Source of the DNA: Rostrohypoxylon terebratum
Taxonomy: Eukaryota; Ascomycota; Sordariomycetes; Xylariales; Hypoxylaceae
DNA length: 64,000 nucleotides
Direction: 5' to 3'
Assembly: GCA_022497145.1 (NCBI GenBank)
Contig: MU385870.1
Location: forward strand, 318,629 to 382,628
Each line of letters begins with the position of its first letter. Position 1 is the stretch's first letter. Positions 49,821 to 62,713 of the stretch are shown here, one piece after another. The notes below the pieces were generated by a model that saw only the letters and a program-made list of their open reading frames with translations, did not search any database and was not told the DNA's origin. Both the position numbers and the translations under genes were made by a program.

Positions 49821-52459
49821 ATGGATTTCGGGGACCTCGACGCTGATGGCGGGGGATTCGGCAACGAGATGCGGACGAAGCCTCGCCCTCTCCCCGCCGA
49901 CCTACCCAAGTCCCTTGACGACCGTAGAGTAGTGTCCACCGAGTTGGTACCGGAGACTGAGATGTACGATGGCTGGCAAGGTTAGCGAATAACTATTCAC
50001 AATTATACATACAGCATACACCTGTGAATATGCCTCCATGTGGCCTAGATGCTAATTGGAACCACTTCCCCTTAGGTCAATCACAGTTCCTGACAAGCCC
50101 GATGCTAGCGAAACCCCTTCAATTCAGCAACCTAACCCTAGACGGTCCAAATTACGATGAAGATTTAATAAAAGGAATACCCGATAGCGACACGCGACTG
50201 ATGCAAATGCTCGCGGCGCAAGCACAGCATCTTGGCGGGGAAGCTTTCGGTGACGTAAATGCTATAGCTACAGACGACAAGTTATCGGATGACGAAAAGA
50301 AGTCTATGCTACAGAAGGTTTTTACAATGTCCGCGAGCAATGGCGATCTGGATAATGTCAATAAGATACTCAACGGCAAGGCGAGGGAGTTCGTCGATAT
50401 AAACGCGCCCGATGATGAGGGGACGCCGGCCCTGGTTTATGCAAGCTGCTTTGTTCGTCAAGGAACCTTCACCAACCTTATTTGCGTCGCTAATGATTCG
50501 TGTCCAGGGACACGAAACTGTCGTTCAAGCTTTGATAGATGCCAGTGTCGATGTAGACCAGCAAGATCGCAACCATTGGAGTCCCCTAATGTGGGCGATG
50601 ACGAATAGACACAAGAGTATCGCGAAGATCCTCTTAGACAATGGAGCATCCCCAGAGGCAAAGACCTCATCTGGGAGAACAGCCTTCGATTTCGTTCCTC
50701 CCGACAGCGAGATGTCGTTCTATCTCCACGATAACGGCTACAGCATAGGGAACGCTGGGGTAACAGACGACTTCTACAACCCAGGTTTCTCCCAAGACAG
50801 GTTCGAAGAAGAAATGGCCGAGAATGAAATTAGGCGGCGCATGATGATGGACAGCGCACGAGATCTCGAGGTCGATATAGGTAACATGGGAATAGACGAT
50901 CAGCCCGAGGTAGCTTGCGCCGACCCCCACAAACCCGGTGAACTGTATACTAACCATCATAGCCCATGGACGAATTCGAAGAGGAGCTACAGGAATTTGA
51001 CTGGGGTCGGTGCTTACATGACCAGATGTTCGTCTTTCAAGAGAGCGATTTGGATAGGATACTCGATGTTGTTATTACCAACATGCAACCTCAGCGCTCA
51101 CCATCTCAGAAGCCTGTCCCGGCAAATATGATTTTCCTTAGCGCTAGATATGCTCACTACCATTCTAGTCACGATTTATTGACGAAACTACTCGTCACTG
51201 CCCAAGACAAAATTAACGAGGTAGTCGAAGCCCACCAGTGGGATATGACTATCTTGGCCTTTTGGATGTCTAATGCAACCCTCTTGCTGCATTATCTGAA
51301 GAAAGATGCTGGCTTAGTTGAGGTGACAACTGAATTTCAAGCGCAACTTGCAGAGCTCATCAACGAGATCTTCATCCTCGTCGTGCGGGATGCAGAGAGA
51401 CGATTAGACAAGGTTCTAGATGCTGCTATGCTTGACCACGAAACTATCCCTGGATTAGATGATGTCACTTTCCAACACGAATGGAAATTATTTAAGAGAA
51501 AAAAGGAAGTGAAAGAAGAGCCTCTTGAGAAGCGATTCCGCCCCCCCTCACCAAAGCAGCGCGCCAAGCCTGCTCCCCGAAATGTCACGTCTCTTCTATC
51601 ATCTACTTTATTCGTCCTTGACCTCTACGATATCCACTCGGTCATTACAGCGCAAATCATATCACAACTGCTCTACTGGCTAGGCGCAGAGCTATTCAAC
51701 CGAATTATGAATAATAGGAAATACCTCGCCAGAACCAAGGCCATGCAAATCAGAATGAATGTTTCAGTGTTGGAGGATTGGGCTCGTACTAACAATCGCC
51801 AGCCCGAACATTACGAGCACGGGGAGACGATCTCGTCGGGCGAGACAACAATGGAAGCAGCCCGCAGGCACCTAGCTCCTGTGGTTCAACTCCTGCAATG
51901 GTTACAATGTTTCTCATCCCTGGATTCGGATGACTTGGAGGCATTGGTTGGAACACTACAGCAGCTCAAACGGCTTAGCCCGCAACAGCTAATATATGCT
52001 GCTAAGAATTATCGATTAGAGGTTGGTGAGAAAGGTTTACCCAAAAGCGCACTGAAATACCTTGATGCAATTCAGAAAGAAGCCGCCCTCAGGAGGGATC
52101 GAAGAAGGACGGCATCACCCATGCCAACTAGCCTGCCATCGACACCCATCAAGACCACGTTCAACGGCGTTACTGCGGAAACTCCAGGTAGTTTCCAAGG
52201 CACGCTGAATCCAGACCAGGACGACGATGACGTGCCAGAAGGAATCAATCTAGATCCCTCGTTAATGTTACCGTTCGTTCTTCCCACAGTCACAGATATG
52301 CTCGTGTCTTACGGCGCCGGATTTGGAGGTGTTAACCGGGAGCGGGAGAGGAAATACATACCAACAATTCCACCGGAATTTCTTGATAAGCTAGAAGTGA
52401 GCGGCAATTCAAACCGGCCAATCTTTGGCGAAAGAGATTGGGAGAATGAAGTAGTTTAA
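49821..52459 (+). CDS. Ankyrin-repeat and DIL-domain protein
   Basis: Exons 49821-49980, 50076-50452, 50508-50909 and 50963-52459; 811 residues. Ankyrin repeats at about 140-255 (SASNGDLDNVNKIL, GHETVVQALIDASVDVDQQDRN, WSPLMWAMTNRHKSIAKILLDNGASPEAKT) are followed by a Dilute (DIL) domain at about 415-690 (LLLHYLKKD, LYDIHSVITAQIISQLLYWL, LARTKAMQIRMNVSVLEDWA, PVVQLLQWLQCFSSLD, KGLPKSALKYL). The DIL fold is the cargo-binding tail of class V myosins; in fungi a stand-alone ankyrin-DIL protein without a motor is a conserved family, probably an adaptor in polarised transport or at membranes (inferred). The C-terminal 130 residues are Ser/Pro-rich, then end in a conserved-looking block (FGERDWENEVV). 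Intron 2 has a weak donor, GTTCGT. All junctions preserve frame and rebuild the repeats. Confidence 0.93.
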
Positions 52460-52492
52460 TGAGCTGACGGATGTTCGCTTAGCGGTCGGCGA

Positions 52493-52990
52493 ATGAGTAA
52501 CGACGGGCAGCAAGGGCCAGCTCAACCTGCATGAAGCTCTACTCATCACTACAAACCTACATACCTACCTAATACGTTGACATCACCGAAAAGCCGTCGC
52601 GTTGGCGCCAACGGGAAGGTTATAGATATCGACGCGGTAATGAACCCTACTATGCAAGCTGCAAGGGACGGACGCGTGGCGCAGGGGGAACTGGGGGTTT
52701 CAATTGCATACAGTAACATCCTTCGGGAGAGGCAGCGGGATGAGTCAGATGAAGCCAGTAAGACATCTCTCAAGGCTAGCACTAGTGCATCTTACCGTAG
52801 TGCGCTGGACACGATGGGGATGGTTATTGGAGGGCTAGGTATCAATTGGGAACCCTTAGGCAGAGAACTTGTATGCACGAACAAGGAAGAGAAGACAGAA
52901 AAAAAAGTTTTTTTTTTCTTCTACCAACAGACTGGGCTGACTGGGTTCATCTTGGACGGGAATGTGAGAAATGTCGTGGCTTCCATCTAG
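52493..52990 (+). CDS. Possible small gene, structure uncertain
   Basis: Not recognised. A start at 52493 gives MSNDGQQGPAQPA and then an in-frame TGA at 52532. The same frame reopens at once, and from 52577 its translation (SPKSRRVGANGKVIDIDAV, MNPTMQAARDGRVAQGELGV, SIAYSNILRERQRDESDEAS) looks like a genuine soluble protein. No GT...AG intron removes the stop in phase. Removing 52531-52581 (51 nt, AT...AC ends, a CCTAAT branch-like word) would join QPA to SPKSRR. A canonical intron 52871-52930 (GTATGC donor, long T-tract, AACAG acceptor) is likely near the 3' end, keeping frame to the stop at 52990. The start is only 33 bp after the ankyrin/DIL stop codon, so it may share that transcript. 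It could also be a broken gene, or begin at the ATG near 52640. Confidence 0.4.
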
Positions 52991-53459
52991 CGGACCCGTT
53001 CATCCCCCGTTCATCCCCGTTCAAGGTCAGGTAACCAACCAATGGAGTGTTATGTTACCTACCGCTTGTAGAGTTACTCTGTGGTCTCTGTGGCCTGTGA
53101 TGCGGTCAGAATATATGCAGGCACGCCATTTGCCAACTGTCACGGTCGGTATCGTCGAGCCACGTCCAATCCGGTGTTACCAATTCACTCCGTTCCTCGC
53201 TCCAGGGGGTTAACCGTTCATGCTTGGCACGCAACCAGCCTCTGAATTCTTGGCGACCGATTCTAGCATTTTTTAAAAAATTTTAATCTAGGTTCAACGT
53301 TGAACTGAAAGCCACACTATACACAAACTACATAGTACAACCGGCGCCATGTTTCGATGCTACTACTATATCCGAATCACAAGAATCAACTCATTAATCG
53401 TCTAAATTTAGAGCCCACGCTTTCGGTTTTCGTAAAACGACCGCGCGGGACGAGATCTG

Positions 53460-53478
53460 AAAAAAAAAAAAAAAAAAC
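53460..53478. repeat. Homopolymer A tract
   Basis: About 19 adenines in a row, the longest homopolymer in the window. It could be a nucleosome-excluding promoter element or chance slippage. No retroposed gene body is seen upstream of it. Confidence 0.75.
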
Positions 53479-55733
53479 CGTCGTCTCACCCCCGCGCTAT
53501 TTTAATTATTATTATTTTTCTCTCTTTCGGTGTTCGTCTAATTGGTGGCGTGTGATGGGAAACTGACTCGGACGGGCGCGGGCGCTGGCTAAAATGGCCA
53601 CGTCAATCGTCTAGTCGAGGCCGGAGTTGAGGGACCCGCGGGATTATTCAAGCAAAATTCCTCCGTTTTTAGGAGGCAACTTCTAGACTGGATCCAGCCC
53701 ATTTTGTCACCCCGTACATTGGATAGGCAGGTAGGCATAGTAGCATACAGCCCTGGAGGATTGTGACGTACTACCGATCGCTTCTTGTGATCGCTTACCC
53801 CGCCAGGATCGGTGGGCATTCACTATATACCGTGATATGGTTGTTCGGCGTTCTATGGTTATACAGCGGATGTCGTTATTAGTCAAGGTGTGGTTTAGAT
53901 AGTCCAGACAACAAGATGGTGTAGCGAACGGTAGTATGGTGGAATTTTCCCATTCGTTTTATCCTCCGCGTTCCCGACTTGGTTAACCTGAGGTTGATCC
54001 TGGGATCTCGCATCGCCGAGGCAATCCAATGGCAGAGGGGAATGAGGGGAGCCTAACCCCATACTTACCGGCTCAACAACGTTTCTTTTCTAGTAGTAGT
54101 ACTTGACCTCCAATTTGTGTGGGGTTCTCTATATAGCATGAAAGGATTTTGTCGACTAGAGAGAGCTTGACATTGCGGGCAGACGGAGGAGTGCAATCGG
54201 TTGCCACCCATACTCGATATACTACTATATGTAATTATTATGTTGTAAAGAAATGGGATTGCGGGGGAGGCAAGATCTAAGGTTCTTCTAGCTCTGGAAC
54301 TCGGATATTGGATATTCAATATTGCCTTGACAGCGTCGATAAACTTCAGTGTCACAAGTGACTATAGGAAATAGAGTGATGTGACAGGGTCGAGCAATGG
54401 TTAACTCGCACAACTAATTTTTCTTTTACGGTTTGAAGGGTCTCAAAGGGTTTAAAAGTTGATTAATAGTGTCTGCAATCAGTAAAGATAAAAAGTCTTG
54501 GCGGCATTAAATTTAGTAGCAGATTGGGTGATTGAACAGAAAATGTGAACTAGGTAGGTATGAACCGTGAACCGGTACCAAGTAGACCGCTAGATTTCCC
54601 CATTGAGTATACATGCCTACACTAGGCACATTAGAGCAAACGGGAAAGAACGGTATGTGACCGCTTGGTATGCTTGGGATTATCGGTCTAGCTTCGAAGG
54701 TCGTAAGTGCCGCAACTCGGCCAATGCCCAAACTCGCAAGCGGGCCACCTGTAAAGAGTGGAAACTGCGGTTTCTCATCTCCAACCAATTGGGAGAAAGG
54801 GCAATGATGGTTGTAAGTGGTTGCGAGGGTAGGCAAGGTCGATGATGTGCATTACCTACCTACTTCTATTGACGCCTTCCGCAACCTAGTATTAGATGAC
54901 CTACTAAATGACCTAAGTGACCAGAAGTGGCCTACCCTGCCTGCCTTAGTACTACTAGTAGTATTAGGTATAGTACTGGTATGTATACCTGGGAATAATC
55001 ACCGCAATACCGCATCGCACAACGTCTTAATGGGAATTGCTGCCGCCACGACATCCACCTTTGCAACCTTTGCAACCTGCATGCTGGCCAGATCAGATGA
55101 ACCGTGGCCCAAGTCCAAATTTTCCCTGGTTCTTTAAAGCAAACATATTAAAGCAAGCCATAGCCGCGGGCTTGTGATAGCCCAAGAAAAAATATATGTG
55201 CTTATTTGCACATTTGATGTTCACGACGTCAGTTGTGTAAGTCACCCAAAACATCTGAGACAATTTCTAAGTCATAAGTCACTATTCATATTCGTATGTG
55301 ACTAACATTTCAACAGCACTCAACATTAACGTTCGAATATTCGAAACCCCTACCCTTTCCCAATCCGTCTTTTAGTTCCAATATTAGAACATATACTAGA
55401 ATATCAAGAAGGTATAGATAACAATGTTCATTCCAGTCTAGGCTTCCATTCCCCTGACTACCTAGTACTGACTCGTGCTCGGTACAAACTTGGGATGAGG
55501 AGTACCTACATATTCAAATTTGAAATCACTCTTCTCGCCGTACCTTTTTTCTCTTCTCGATCATTGGCCCTTTATCCTCTTGAACACCCTCCATTACCTA
55601 AAATAGAACTAAGCTAACATATAATCAGTTGTCTGGAACGGTGCAGCAGTGGATTAGGCTTGAGGGAACATATGCCGTGACTCGCAACAAGAAACGGTAT
55701 CGCCGTCCTTCATGAAGTAAATAAGAAAGAACT

Positions 55734-55763
55734 GCTGCCTCTGTTGCCTCTGTTGCCTCTATT
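55734..55763. repeat. Three copies of CTGTTGCCT-type unit
   Basis: A 9-bp unit, TGCCTCTGT in register, in about three copies some 170-200 bp upstream of the TBC gene start codon. Pyrimidine-rich on the coding strand, so may lie in its leader. Confidence 0.75.
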
Positions 55764-55935
55764 ATCTTTATCGCTATTACCCAGAAGTATCTTGACTACA
55801 TAAGAAAAGCTCATTGCTGCTTGTCGGGGTCTGCATAGGTTGTTGGCAGCATATATCTATGCTCGGTGTCGTATCAGACACGACATATAGGCCATAGACC
55901 AAGATCAATTTGTTGGAGCGCAAGTCACATCAGAA

Positions 55936-58900
55936 ATGACGCAGATGTACTCGGTACACTCAGCCCGATCAGCCACAATGTTCGGAGTTACACCAGGCAC
56001 AGTACCCCAATACGTGCCTCCTCCAGCACCTCCAAAGAGCCCTAAGAGTACATCATCCCCTCGCTACAGGTCTATGTCCTCAAGTCTCGTTCCTTTCAGA
56101 GACGAGTCCAAGTTAGTCGCCTTGCGATACGACCAGACTGTACAAGCTCAACCACCAATCCCTATACCGCCACCTAAATCATCTCGTCGTCCACCACCGC
56201 GTCCAATTTCTTGCGATACGATTCGGTCTACCGTCGTGGTGCCACCTCCTCGACCCGCTCCTCCTACCGAGCAGCACCCCGCTTTGAGAACCATCAGCAG
56301 CCCGCGAATAGAGGCGATTGAGAAGCGAGATTCTGGACATTCTCCCGCGACACCTTCGAGTTCTTGGACAATTCGCGAAGATAGCGAGACAGATGACGAG
56401 GACCCTTTCGCTTACGAAAACATTCAGAAATTTCCTGAAATTAAGCCTCTCACATTAATAACCCGCTCTGCATCTCCATCAATTTATGCACGGGTGAGCG
56501 AATCCAATAGTAGGGCTAGCGCTCCTTCTATCTCGCCTGCGCTGTCAGATGGCGAGACTGTTTCACCGACATCACCGACCACTCCGTCTTCCAACTTCTC
56601 CAGGTTTGCTCGAAGTTTTAGTTTGCGGTCCAGCCGATCAAGCTCGTCTAAATCCTCGTTTACGAAAATGAACCGATTACGAAAGAAAGGTACGGGCAAT
56701 CCTGGAAATTCTGATAATCTTGCCAATCTTTCCAATCTTGCCAATGCAAATGATGGGAAAGGGAAAGAGGGAGGCCCGGGCGTTGAAACCCCCGGTTATC
56801 CACTAAACGGGCAGGACCGCTCGGCGCCTAAATCCATTAGCGGCACTTTATCGCCAGCATCTGACCCCCATGGTTCTCCAATTATTTCTACAACCATCCC
56901 CACCGATAGCTTATTAGAAGATGACTTTATGACCCAACTGTCCTTCTCTAAGCGTGGTAGCATCATTTTCGGTGCCAAACATCCGCGTAAATCTTTCAGA
57001 ACCGGACACGCGAGCACCATGGCCGACCAAGAGAGCGCGTCCGCCAACGCCAACGCCAACGCCAACGCCAACGAAACCCTTAAGCTCGAACAGCCTAGAG
57101 AACCGCGCTCTTTTCCACTCGTTCCAACCAAGACTTCTGCCAGCGCAAACACAAAGGAACCCGCCAAAAAATCCTCTGCTTTAGGCTCAGGGGCACCCGA
57201 CAATGCCAAAACCAACTCTCTTCCTCCCACTCCTCGTCAACCCCCTCCTAGCGTCCGAGTAATATCTGCAGAGGCCGAGAAGGAATCTCGAAAGGTGAGA
57301 TCGCTCTATGAATCCGGGGAAGGTCTCAATTGGGAAGAGGGAGCGGGTCGCGCATCGACATTGATCGATGGGCGTCCCCAACCCTTAGTAGAACACCCAA
57401 CAAGAGAGGATGAGAAAGACGCGTACGGTTTCCTTATTCATCCATTTTCGATGCCTTTTATCGTGCTAACAAGTCGCTTCTTCTCATAGGTTAAGCGAAC
57501 CGGCTGGAAACCCTATACCACTCTCGGCTTCTATTTCGTCGCCACAAGATAAGAATATGCGACACCAACATGAGTTAGCAGGAGGGATCGAAGACTGGGA
57601 AGGGGTCCACGGTGCGGACGTCGATCGTTACGGTTTCATTTCTGTTAAACAACCACTCGAAAATCGACCGGCTACGGCCTACGAAACCACATCTGTCCAT
57701 TTCTCCGAGCGCAAGCAGCGTAATGTCCTGGTGCGTAAAGACGCGGCGTCGCTTTCGTTGCGACTCAAGCAGGGGCCCCGAAGAAAGCTGTCAGCCCGCT
57801 CGTTAAACACACAGGCTTCGGGATTATCTACGGCGTCGCACAGATCCGCGCTATCGGCAATGCGTCAAGCCACAAACTTGTTACCGCACAACCGGGACAG
57901 GAAATTGTTAGATGAAGCCGGGGATATTCTTGCGCCACACCCGGCCCTTGTGAATGCCGAAGAAGATGCGTCATTCGAAAAAAAGATGGCTGAGTCCAAG
58001 ATGAAGGAGATGGAGCGCTCGGAGAAGTGGCGAAAGATGGCTAAAAAGGTCGGCGCGGATGGACTAGGTATGACGTTCGAATTCGACATGAATAATCCGA
58101 AGCTGGTCGAACGGACGTGGAAAGGCATCCCCGACTGCTGGCGATCGTCAGCTTGGTACTCATTCCTTGCTGCCAGTGCTAAGGCTAGCACCGAACCGTT
58201 TGCCACAGATGACGAGCTTAAGGCCGAATTCCACAGGCTCATCGAGGAACCATCGCCGGATGATGGCCAGATAGACTTAGATGTACCCAGGACCATCAAC
58301 AAACACATCATGTTTCGGAGGAGATATAGGGGTGGCCAGCGATTACTTTTTCGAGTACTGCATTCTCTGTCTCTCTACTTCCCCGAGACGGGCTATGTCC
58401 AAGGCATGGCTCCACTGGCAGCCACGTTCCTTAGTTACTATGATGAAGAAAGATGTTTCATTATGTTAGTGCGGCTCTGGAAATATCGCGGTCTCAATCG
58501 GATATACCAGTCGGGATTCGTGGAGCTGATGGCCGCTCTGAAAGACTTCGAGCACGATTGGTTAGCCAGCAGGGATGTGGCTTCGAAGCTTGTAAGTTGT
58601 TCACTTTGCATCCCTAATGTGACTGTCTGCTAACATGAAATAGTCTGAGCTCTGCATCGACCCAACTGCGTATGCGACTAAATGGTATCTTACTCTCTTT
58701 AACCTATCGATACCTTTCGCTGTCCAATTGCGGGTATGGGACGCCTTTATCTTGCTCGGTTCCTCGCCAGATGTGCCTTCCACTCCAAGCAAATCTGCAG
58801 CAGAGCAACCCTCATCTCAGGGGCTGGAAGTTCTTCACGCGACCAGTCTTGCAATCATCGACACGCTCCGGCCCACGCTTCTCGACTCCGATTTCGAGAA

Positions 58901-59006
58901 CGCGATGAAGTCTCTCACTTCCTGGATCCCTATCAAAGACGGCGAAGGGTTCATGGAACTCGTACAATTAGAATACAAACGCCATCAGAGTAAGCAGAAT
59001 ATCTAG
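55936..59006 (+). CDS. TBC-domain Rab GTPase-activating protein
   Basis: Predicted Rab GAP, switching off a Rab GTPase in membrane traffic. Exons 55936-57422, 57490-58591 and 58644-59006; 983 residues. Residues 1-490 are disordered, with proline clusters (YVPPPAPPKSPKS, PPPKSSRRPPPRP), many SP/TP sites and an Ala-Asn repeat (five AN units, encoded by GCCAAC at 57043-57072). The TBC domain runs about 703-965: GIPDCWRSSAWYSFL; LDVPRTINKHIMF with the arginine finger Arg763; YVQGMAPLAATFL with the glutamine finger Gln800; then WYLTLFNLSIPFAVQLRVWD. Both catalytic residues are present, so it should be active. Ser/Thr-rich exon 1 ends at a weak donor (GTACGG), the only one in the right phase to join LSEPAGNPIPL. 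Which Rab it acts on cannot be told. Confidence 0.93.
57043..57072 (+). repeat. Coding GCCAAC repeat in TBC gene
   Basis: Five perfect hexamer copies GCCAAC encode an Ala-Asn dipeptide run in the disordered half of the Rab GAP. Because the unit is six bases, changes in copy number keep the frame. Confidence 0.95.
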
Positions 59007-60534
59007 GGGACACTCCTGCGATTATGATGCGCTGCTCGGATTCTAGCTGTTGGCAACTTCTACAACCCTAGAAGGCAGAAACATACACGAACTGCCTTCT
59101 TCCGACTAATAATCGAAGAAATAATTTCCCGCAAACTGGGTGGAACTGTACAATACTGGCTAGGAGGCCAGCCGCAATGGGATCCCCTCGTCCCCCAGAC
59201 ATCGCCCAGGTCGCGACAAGGACCTGACATAGTACCTAATTCCCTTTGTATTTTGGAGAAGCGATGATGTTTGTTGGCGGTGAACCTACGTGGTGTAGGG
59301 CACGGAAGAGGTTGATGGATGATTCTCGCACTATACCCCCTATGCATTCAACGGACGGTTAACGAATGGGAAAACTGGTTGCTCACGTTGATTATTCCCC
59401 TTTCATATTACTACTTACTAATACCTACTGCATAGCCATATGAAGGGCATGTTGGCTATGCTTCCTAACTCATCGTCTAGTACTTTGTCCTAGAACTACA
59501 TACTATGATAATATAATTCGATCTGCCTTGTCTTGTCTTCCAATTTTCGATCGACTAGTCTACATTTGGACATAGCTGAGTGATGGGTGTTTTAGGCACC
59601 GAGTTAATTGTTTGAAGCACGTGTCTTAGCAACCCGTCTTCAATACCTACCGATAGGAAGGATAGGAAGGGGCTTGAATATGGAATATGGGTTAGCTTCA
59701 CATCCATGGACCCGCCAAGGCGTTATTGGGGGCGAGTTAAACTGTTAGCCCCCCCATGGATCTGACTATAACTACACTTAGCTATGACGTAGAGTCTCGT
59801 GATTGCCGATATTAAATATGCCGAATTAGGAAATCGGGTCGTTGGAGAAAGTTTCACGCGGATAGGGCTGAATTTACGACGGCCCCTTAGTCGATTCAGC
59901 TCATCTCCACCTAGAATTTCTAGAAGGTAATACGTCGCGCGAATTTTGTTTCGAAGTCAAAACACGGCAGCTGCACGGCCGAATATCTCGGTGCCTAGAT
60001 ATGTTACAAGATTAGGATCGGACTAGATGAGATAGCGTCCGTCTCTCTCCGCGATAGTCCCAGGAAATAGCCCGATTTGGAAAGATGCTGCGCCTGGGCT
60101 GGGTTCAGCCCACGTGGAGTTTAGTTTCTCGTTGGACGAGGGAGAGGGAGAGAAGGTTGGGCGTTACACAGAAAGGTCCTTGGCGAATTTTTTTCGTCAA
60201 GACCGCGCCGCTGAAGGATCGAGCTTCACACCACAAGCCGCATGAACCCCCTGGAACAAGGCTGTATCATCCCGGTCTGATGGGTATTTCTGCTGATAGA
60301 ACTGTCTATATAAATGAGGTATAAGTGCGCTCGTAGGTAGCTAGGAGACTAGGTGGCGTGAATAGAACACCTTCGTTTTGTCAAAATATATTTACCTCTG
60401 TAGGTCTCTTTTAGCCTCCTTGTTCTTACGACTGCATATACAACGGTATATATCGCGATTCGTATCTATATTGGGCATTTATATACTATCAACAGCTTGT
60501 CCTTAGCAAACCTACCTACTTACATACTTACAAC
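59007..60534. other. Intergenic region, 1.5 kb
   Basis: No gene seen. The last 200 bases before 60535 are AT- and CT-rich with a CTACCTACTTACATACTTAC leader, consistent with the start of the following gene. Confidence 0.6.
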
Positions 60535-61583
60535 ATGGGGAAAACGGAGAAAGCATACGACTTCAACGAGAATGACGCCCCGCCACCGTACTCCTTCGCC
60601 GGGTCAGAAGTCCAGTTCCAACCACAACCAGCAGTAGCGTCCTCCTCATCGCAATACCAGTACTTCCCCCCGCCGCAACCGACGCCGGTGCCGATGCAAC
60701 AACAGGTACAACTACAACCACGCATCCCGCGCCAGTTCCCGAACTCGTTCAACATGTACAAGGGCAGCGGGCTGGGCGGACGCCACTTCACGCTCGGCGA
60801 GCACCAGGACGCGCCGCTGTACGCGGTGGCGTTGCACTCGGGGTTCTCGGGCAAGCCGTCGGTGGTGCTGCACAACGGGCCCAGCGACAACCGGCCCCCT
60901 CTGGCCGCGGTCGAGAAGAGCGGGTGGAGCTCCAAGGGCACGGTGTACCTCCCGCCGCCGCCGGCGATGGGCGCGGGTGCCAGCGCGGGCGTCAGGGGGA
61001 GCAGGGGAGGGAGGGAGGGCGCCGCGGAGGAGAGGTGGGAGGCTGGGGGCGGGTTCGGGCATAAGACTTATACCTTCTCGATCGAGACGGGCGTTGGGCC
61101 GGCGGCCAGGAGGGAGATGTTTGAGTGGAGGCACTCGAGCGGACGCGCTGTTAAGGGGCTCGATGGACGTAGTGGCGGGTGGAAGTTGTGTCGGTTGGCG
61201 ACGGGGCCGCCGGCGGGTGCGGAGGGGATGGGGTTTGTGGAGGGTGGGGAGAGGGGGAGTGATGGGAGGGAGATTGTTGCTGTGGTATGTTGCCTATTAT
61301 TTGTTTTTGTCCTTTACCTTTACCTTTCTCTTCTCTTCTGTCGAGCCTTGCTCGAGAAGTTGTCGTCAAGTTCTTGCTAACACGGTTGTAATACTAGTGG
61401 GCTTGGGCTTCCGGAAGCTTGACGAAGCTCTTCAAGTTCCAGTTCCTCGGGTCCGGCGCGAACGGCGTGCTCGGCGAGCGGTGGGCCGTCATGGCTGTTA
61501 TGACGGCGCTGAAGATGTGGGATATTGAAAGGCGGGCTCGACAGTCGGCTGCCAACGCCGGCGCCGCGGGTGGTGGAGCTTAA
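60535..61583 (+). CDS. Uncharacterised protein, possible tubby-like fold
   Basis: Exons 60535-61284 and 61398-61583; 311 residues. The N-terminus (1-70) is rich in Pro and Gln with an early PPPYSF motif. From about 75 the chain looks like a beta-rich domain: RHFTLGEHQDAPLYAVALHS, PSVVLHNGPS, GTVYLP, then after a glycine-rich insertion HKTYTFSIETG, REMFEWRHSSG, GWKLCRL, and across the intron IVAVWAWASGSLTKLFKFQFLG. It ends in an alpha-helical stretch (GERWAVMAVMTALKMWDIE) with a short Ala/Gly tail. This order (strand pairs with xFEWRHS, then a final helix) resembles fungal proteins with a tubby-like or LURP-one-type fold, but that is tentative. The gene is GC-rich, causing long antisense frames. 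Confidence 0.85.
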
Positions 61584-62713
61584 ATCGACTGGGGAGTACA
61601 CAGACATAATATTTGTGCATCGCTACGGTCTCTGGTTCGGTTCCTAATGCATATGGGTTATTGGTGATGCTTTGTTCTCGTCAGAAGCTTATGGAGGGAA
61701 GCTCTCTGCTTATTGGATGGCTGGTCTTGTGATTTCAATATTCTTTATGTGTCTATACCCTATGAAGTAATGAAATTTTCTTGTTCTTGAAGCTTTAGGA
61801 TGCATTGATCCCGATAGCAAGGTGATTGGGTTTGAAGTTCTCCATACCTATCCTATGCCAAGCATGAGCCTTGATTCGCTACATAGTAGATAAATCAAGA
61901 TCCACGACGTGTATCTTCACCGTACCAGCTCAAGTTGATATTGGAACCCAAAATCGATTCCTTGTTCACGGCAAGACTGAGCTCAACGTCGATCAATGCT
62001 CGAGTCCACAATTTATGACACAGCAACAATATGGATAACACGACCCAAAACTTCGTACTTTCGGATCAATTTCGTCAGAAAAAACCGGTCGACCCCAACC
62101 ACCATAAAGCCATTACTAGTTGTGTCTGTGCTCTCGTATAATGGGTTTTTGGCAAGTGATCGCTACGCTGATAGTAATGAGAAATAGAATGAGCGACTCC
62201 GCTGAACGGGATCGACTGGTGCTTCGGAGGACCAATGCGTAGATCGACTGATTAGGTACCTACGAATAATTCGGTAGGTACCACTCGTGCGGTGCCAGTC
62301 GTCAATCATATCGATCGACGAGTCCCCGTGCAGTACAACTAAATGTTCTAAACTGCAAGGGTACAGATGGACAGCTGAAGTTGATCACCTGCCACGCCGC
62401 ATGTGAAAAATACGACAAATTTTCTTCGCGTAGCGAGGTTACACATAGTAAGCCCTAGATCGCGATCTTTTGCCTACTTCGGCGTGGAGTAAAATCGTCC
62501 CGATACTGGTCACCGTAGTAATTACAGAAAGTGGCTTCACCGCCTCAAATTACGTATACCGACTACACGTAATCGGCCCTCAAGACAGCCGTCTTGAACA
62601 TTCGGAAACGCAGCACTACCGGCTCCGACGACTTTCTCCATCATAAATAGATAGAGAGCCCCGAAAACGCAACGGGACCGCTCGCGGTGACGGGAATGCT
62701 ATGTCCTAATTAG
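61584..62713. other. Intergenic region before possible membrane-protein exon
   Basis: No secure gene. A short frame from the ATG at 62189 (MSDSAERDRL, then a possible GTGCTT donor at 62219) could be a first exon for the frame at 62714, but nothing beyond phase compatibility supports this. Confidence 0.45.

Larger units (their letters stand above)
52991..55935. other. Intergenic region, 2.9 kb
   Basis: No gene supported. It contains an A-run of about 19 at 53460-53478, a CTAGTA/TAGGTA-rich patch at about 54940-54975, and a TGCCTCTGT repeat at about 55737-55763. The last few hundred bases are the upstream region of the TBC gene. Confidence 0.55.

Noticed and set aside
54817..55137. 106-codon frame with a seeming membrane helix
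   Set aside because: The hydrophobic run (LVLLVVLGIVLV) comes from a CTAGTA/TAGGTA repeat patch, not from evident protein constraint.
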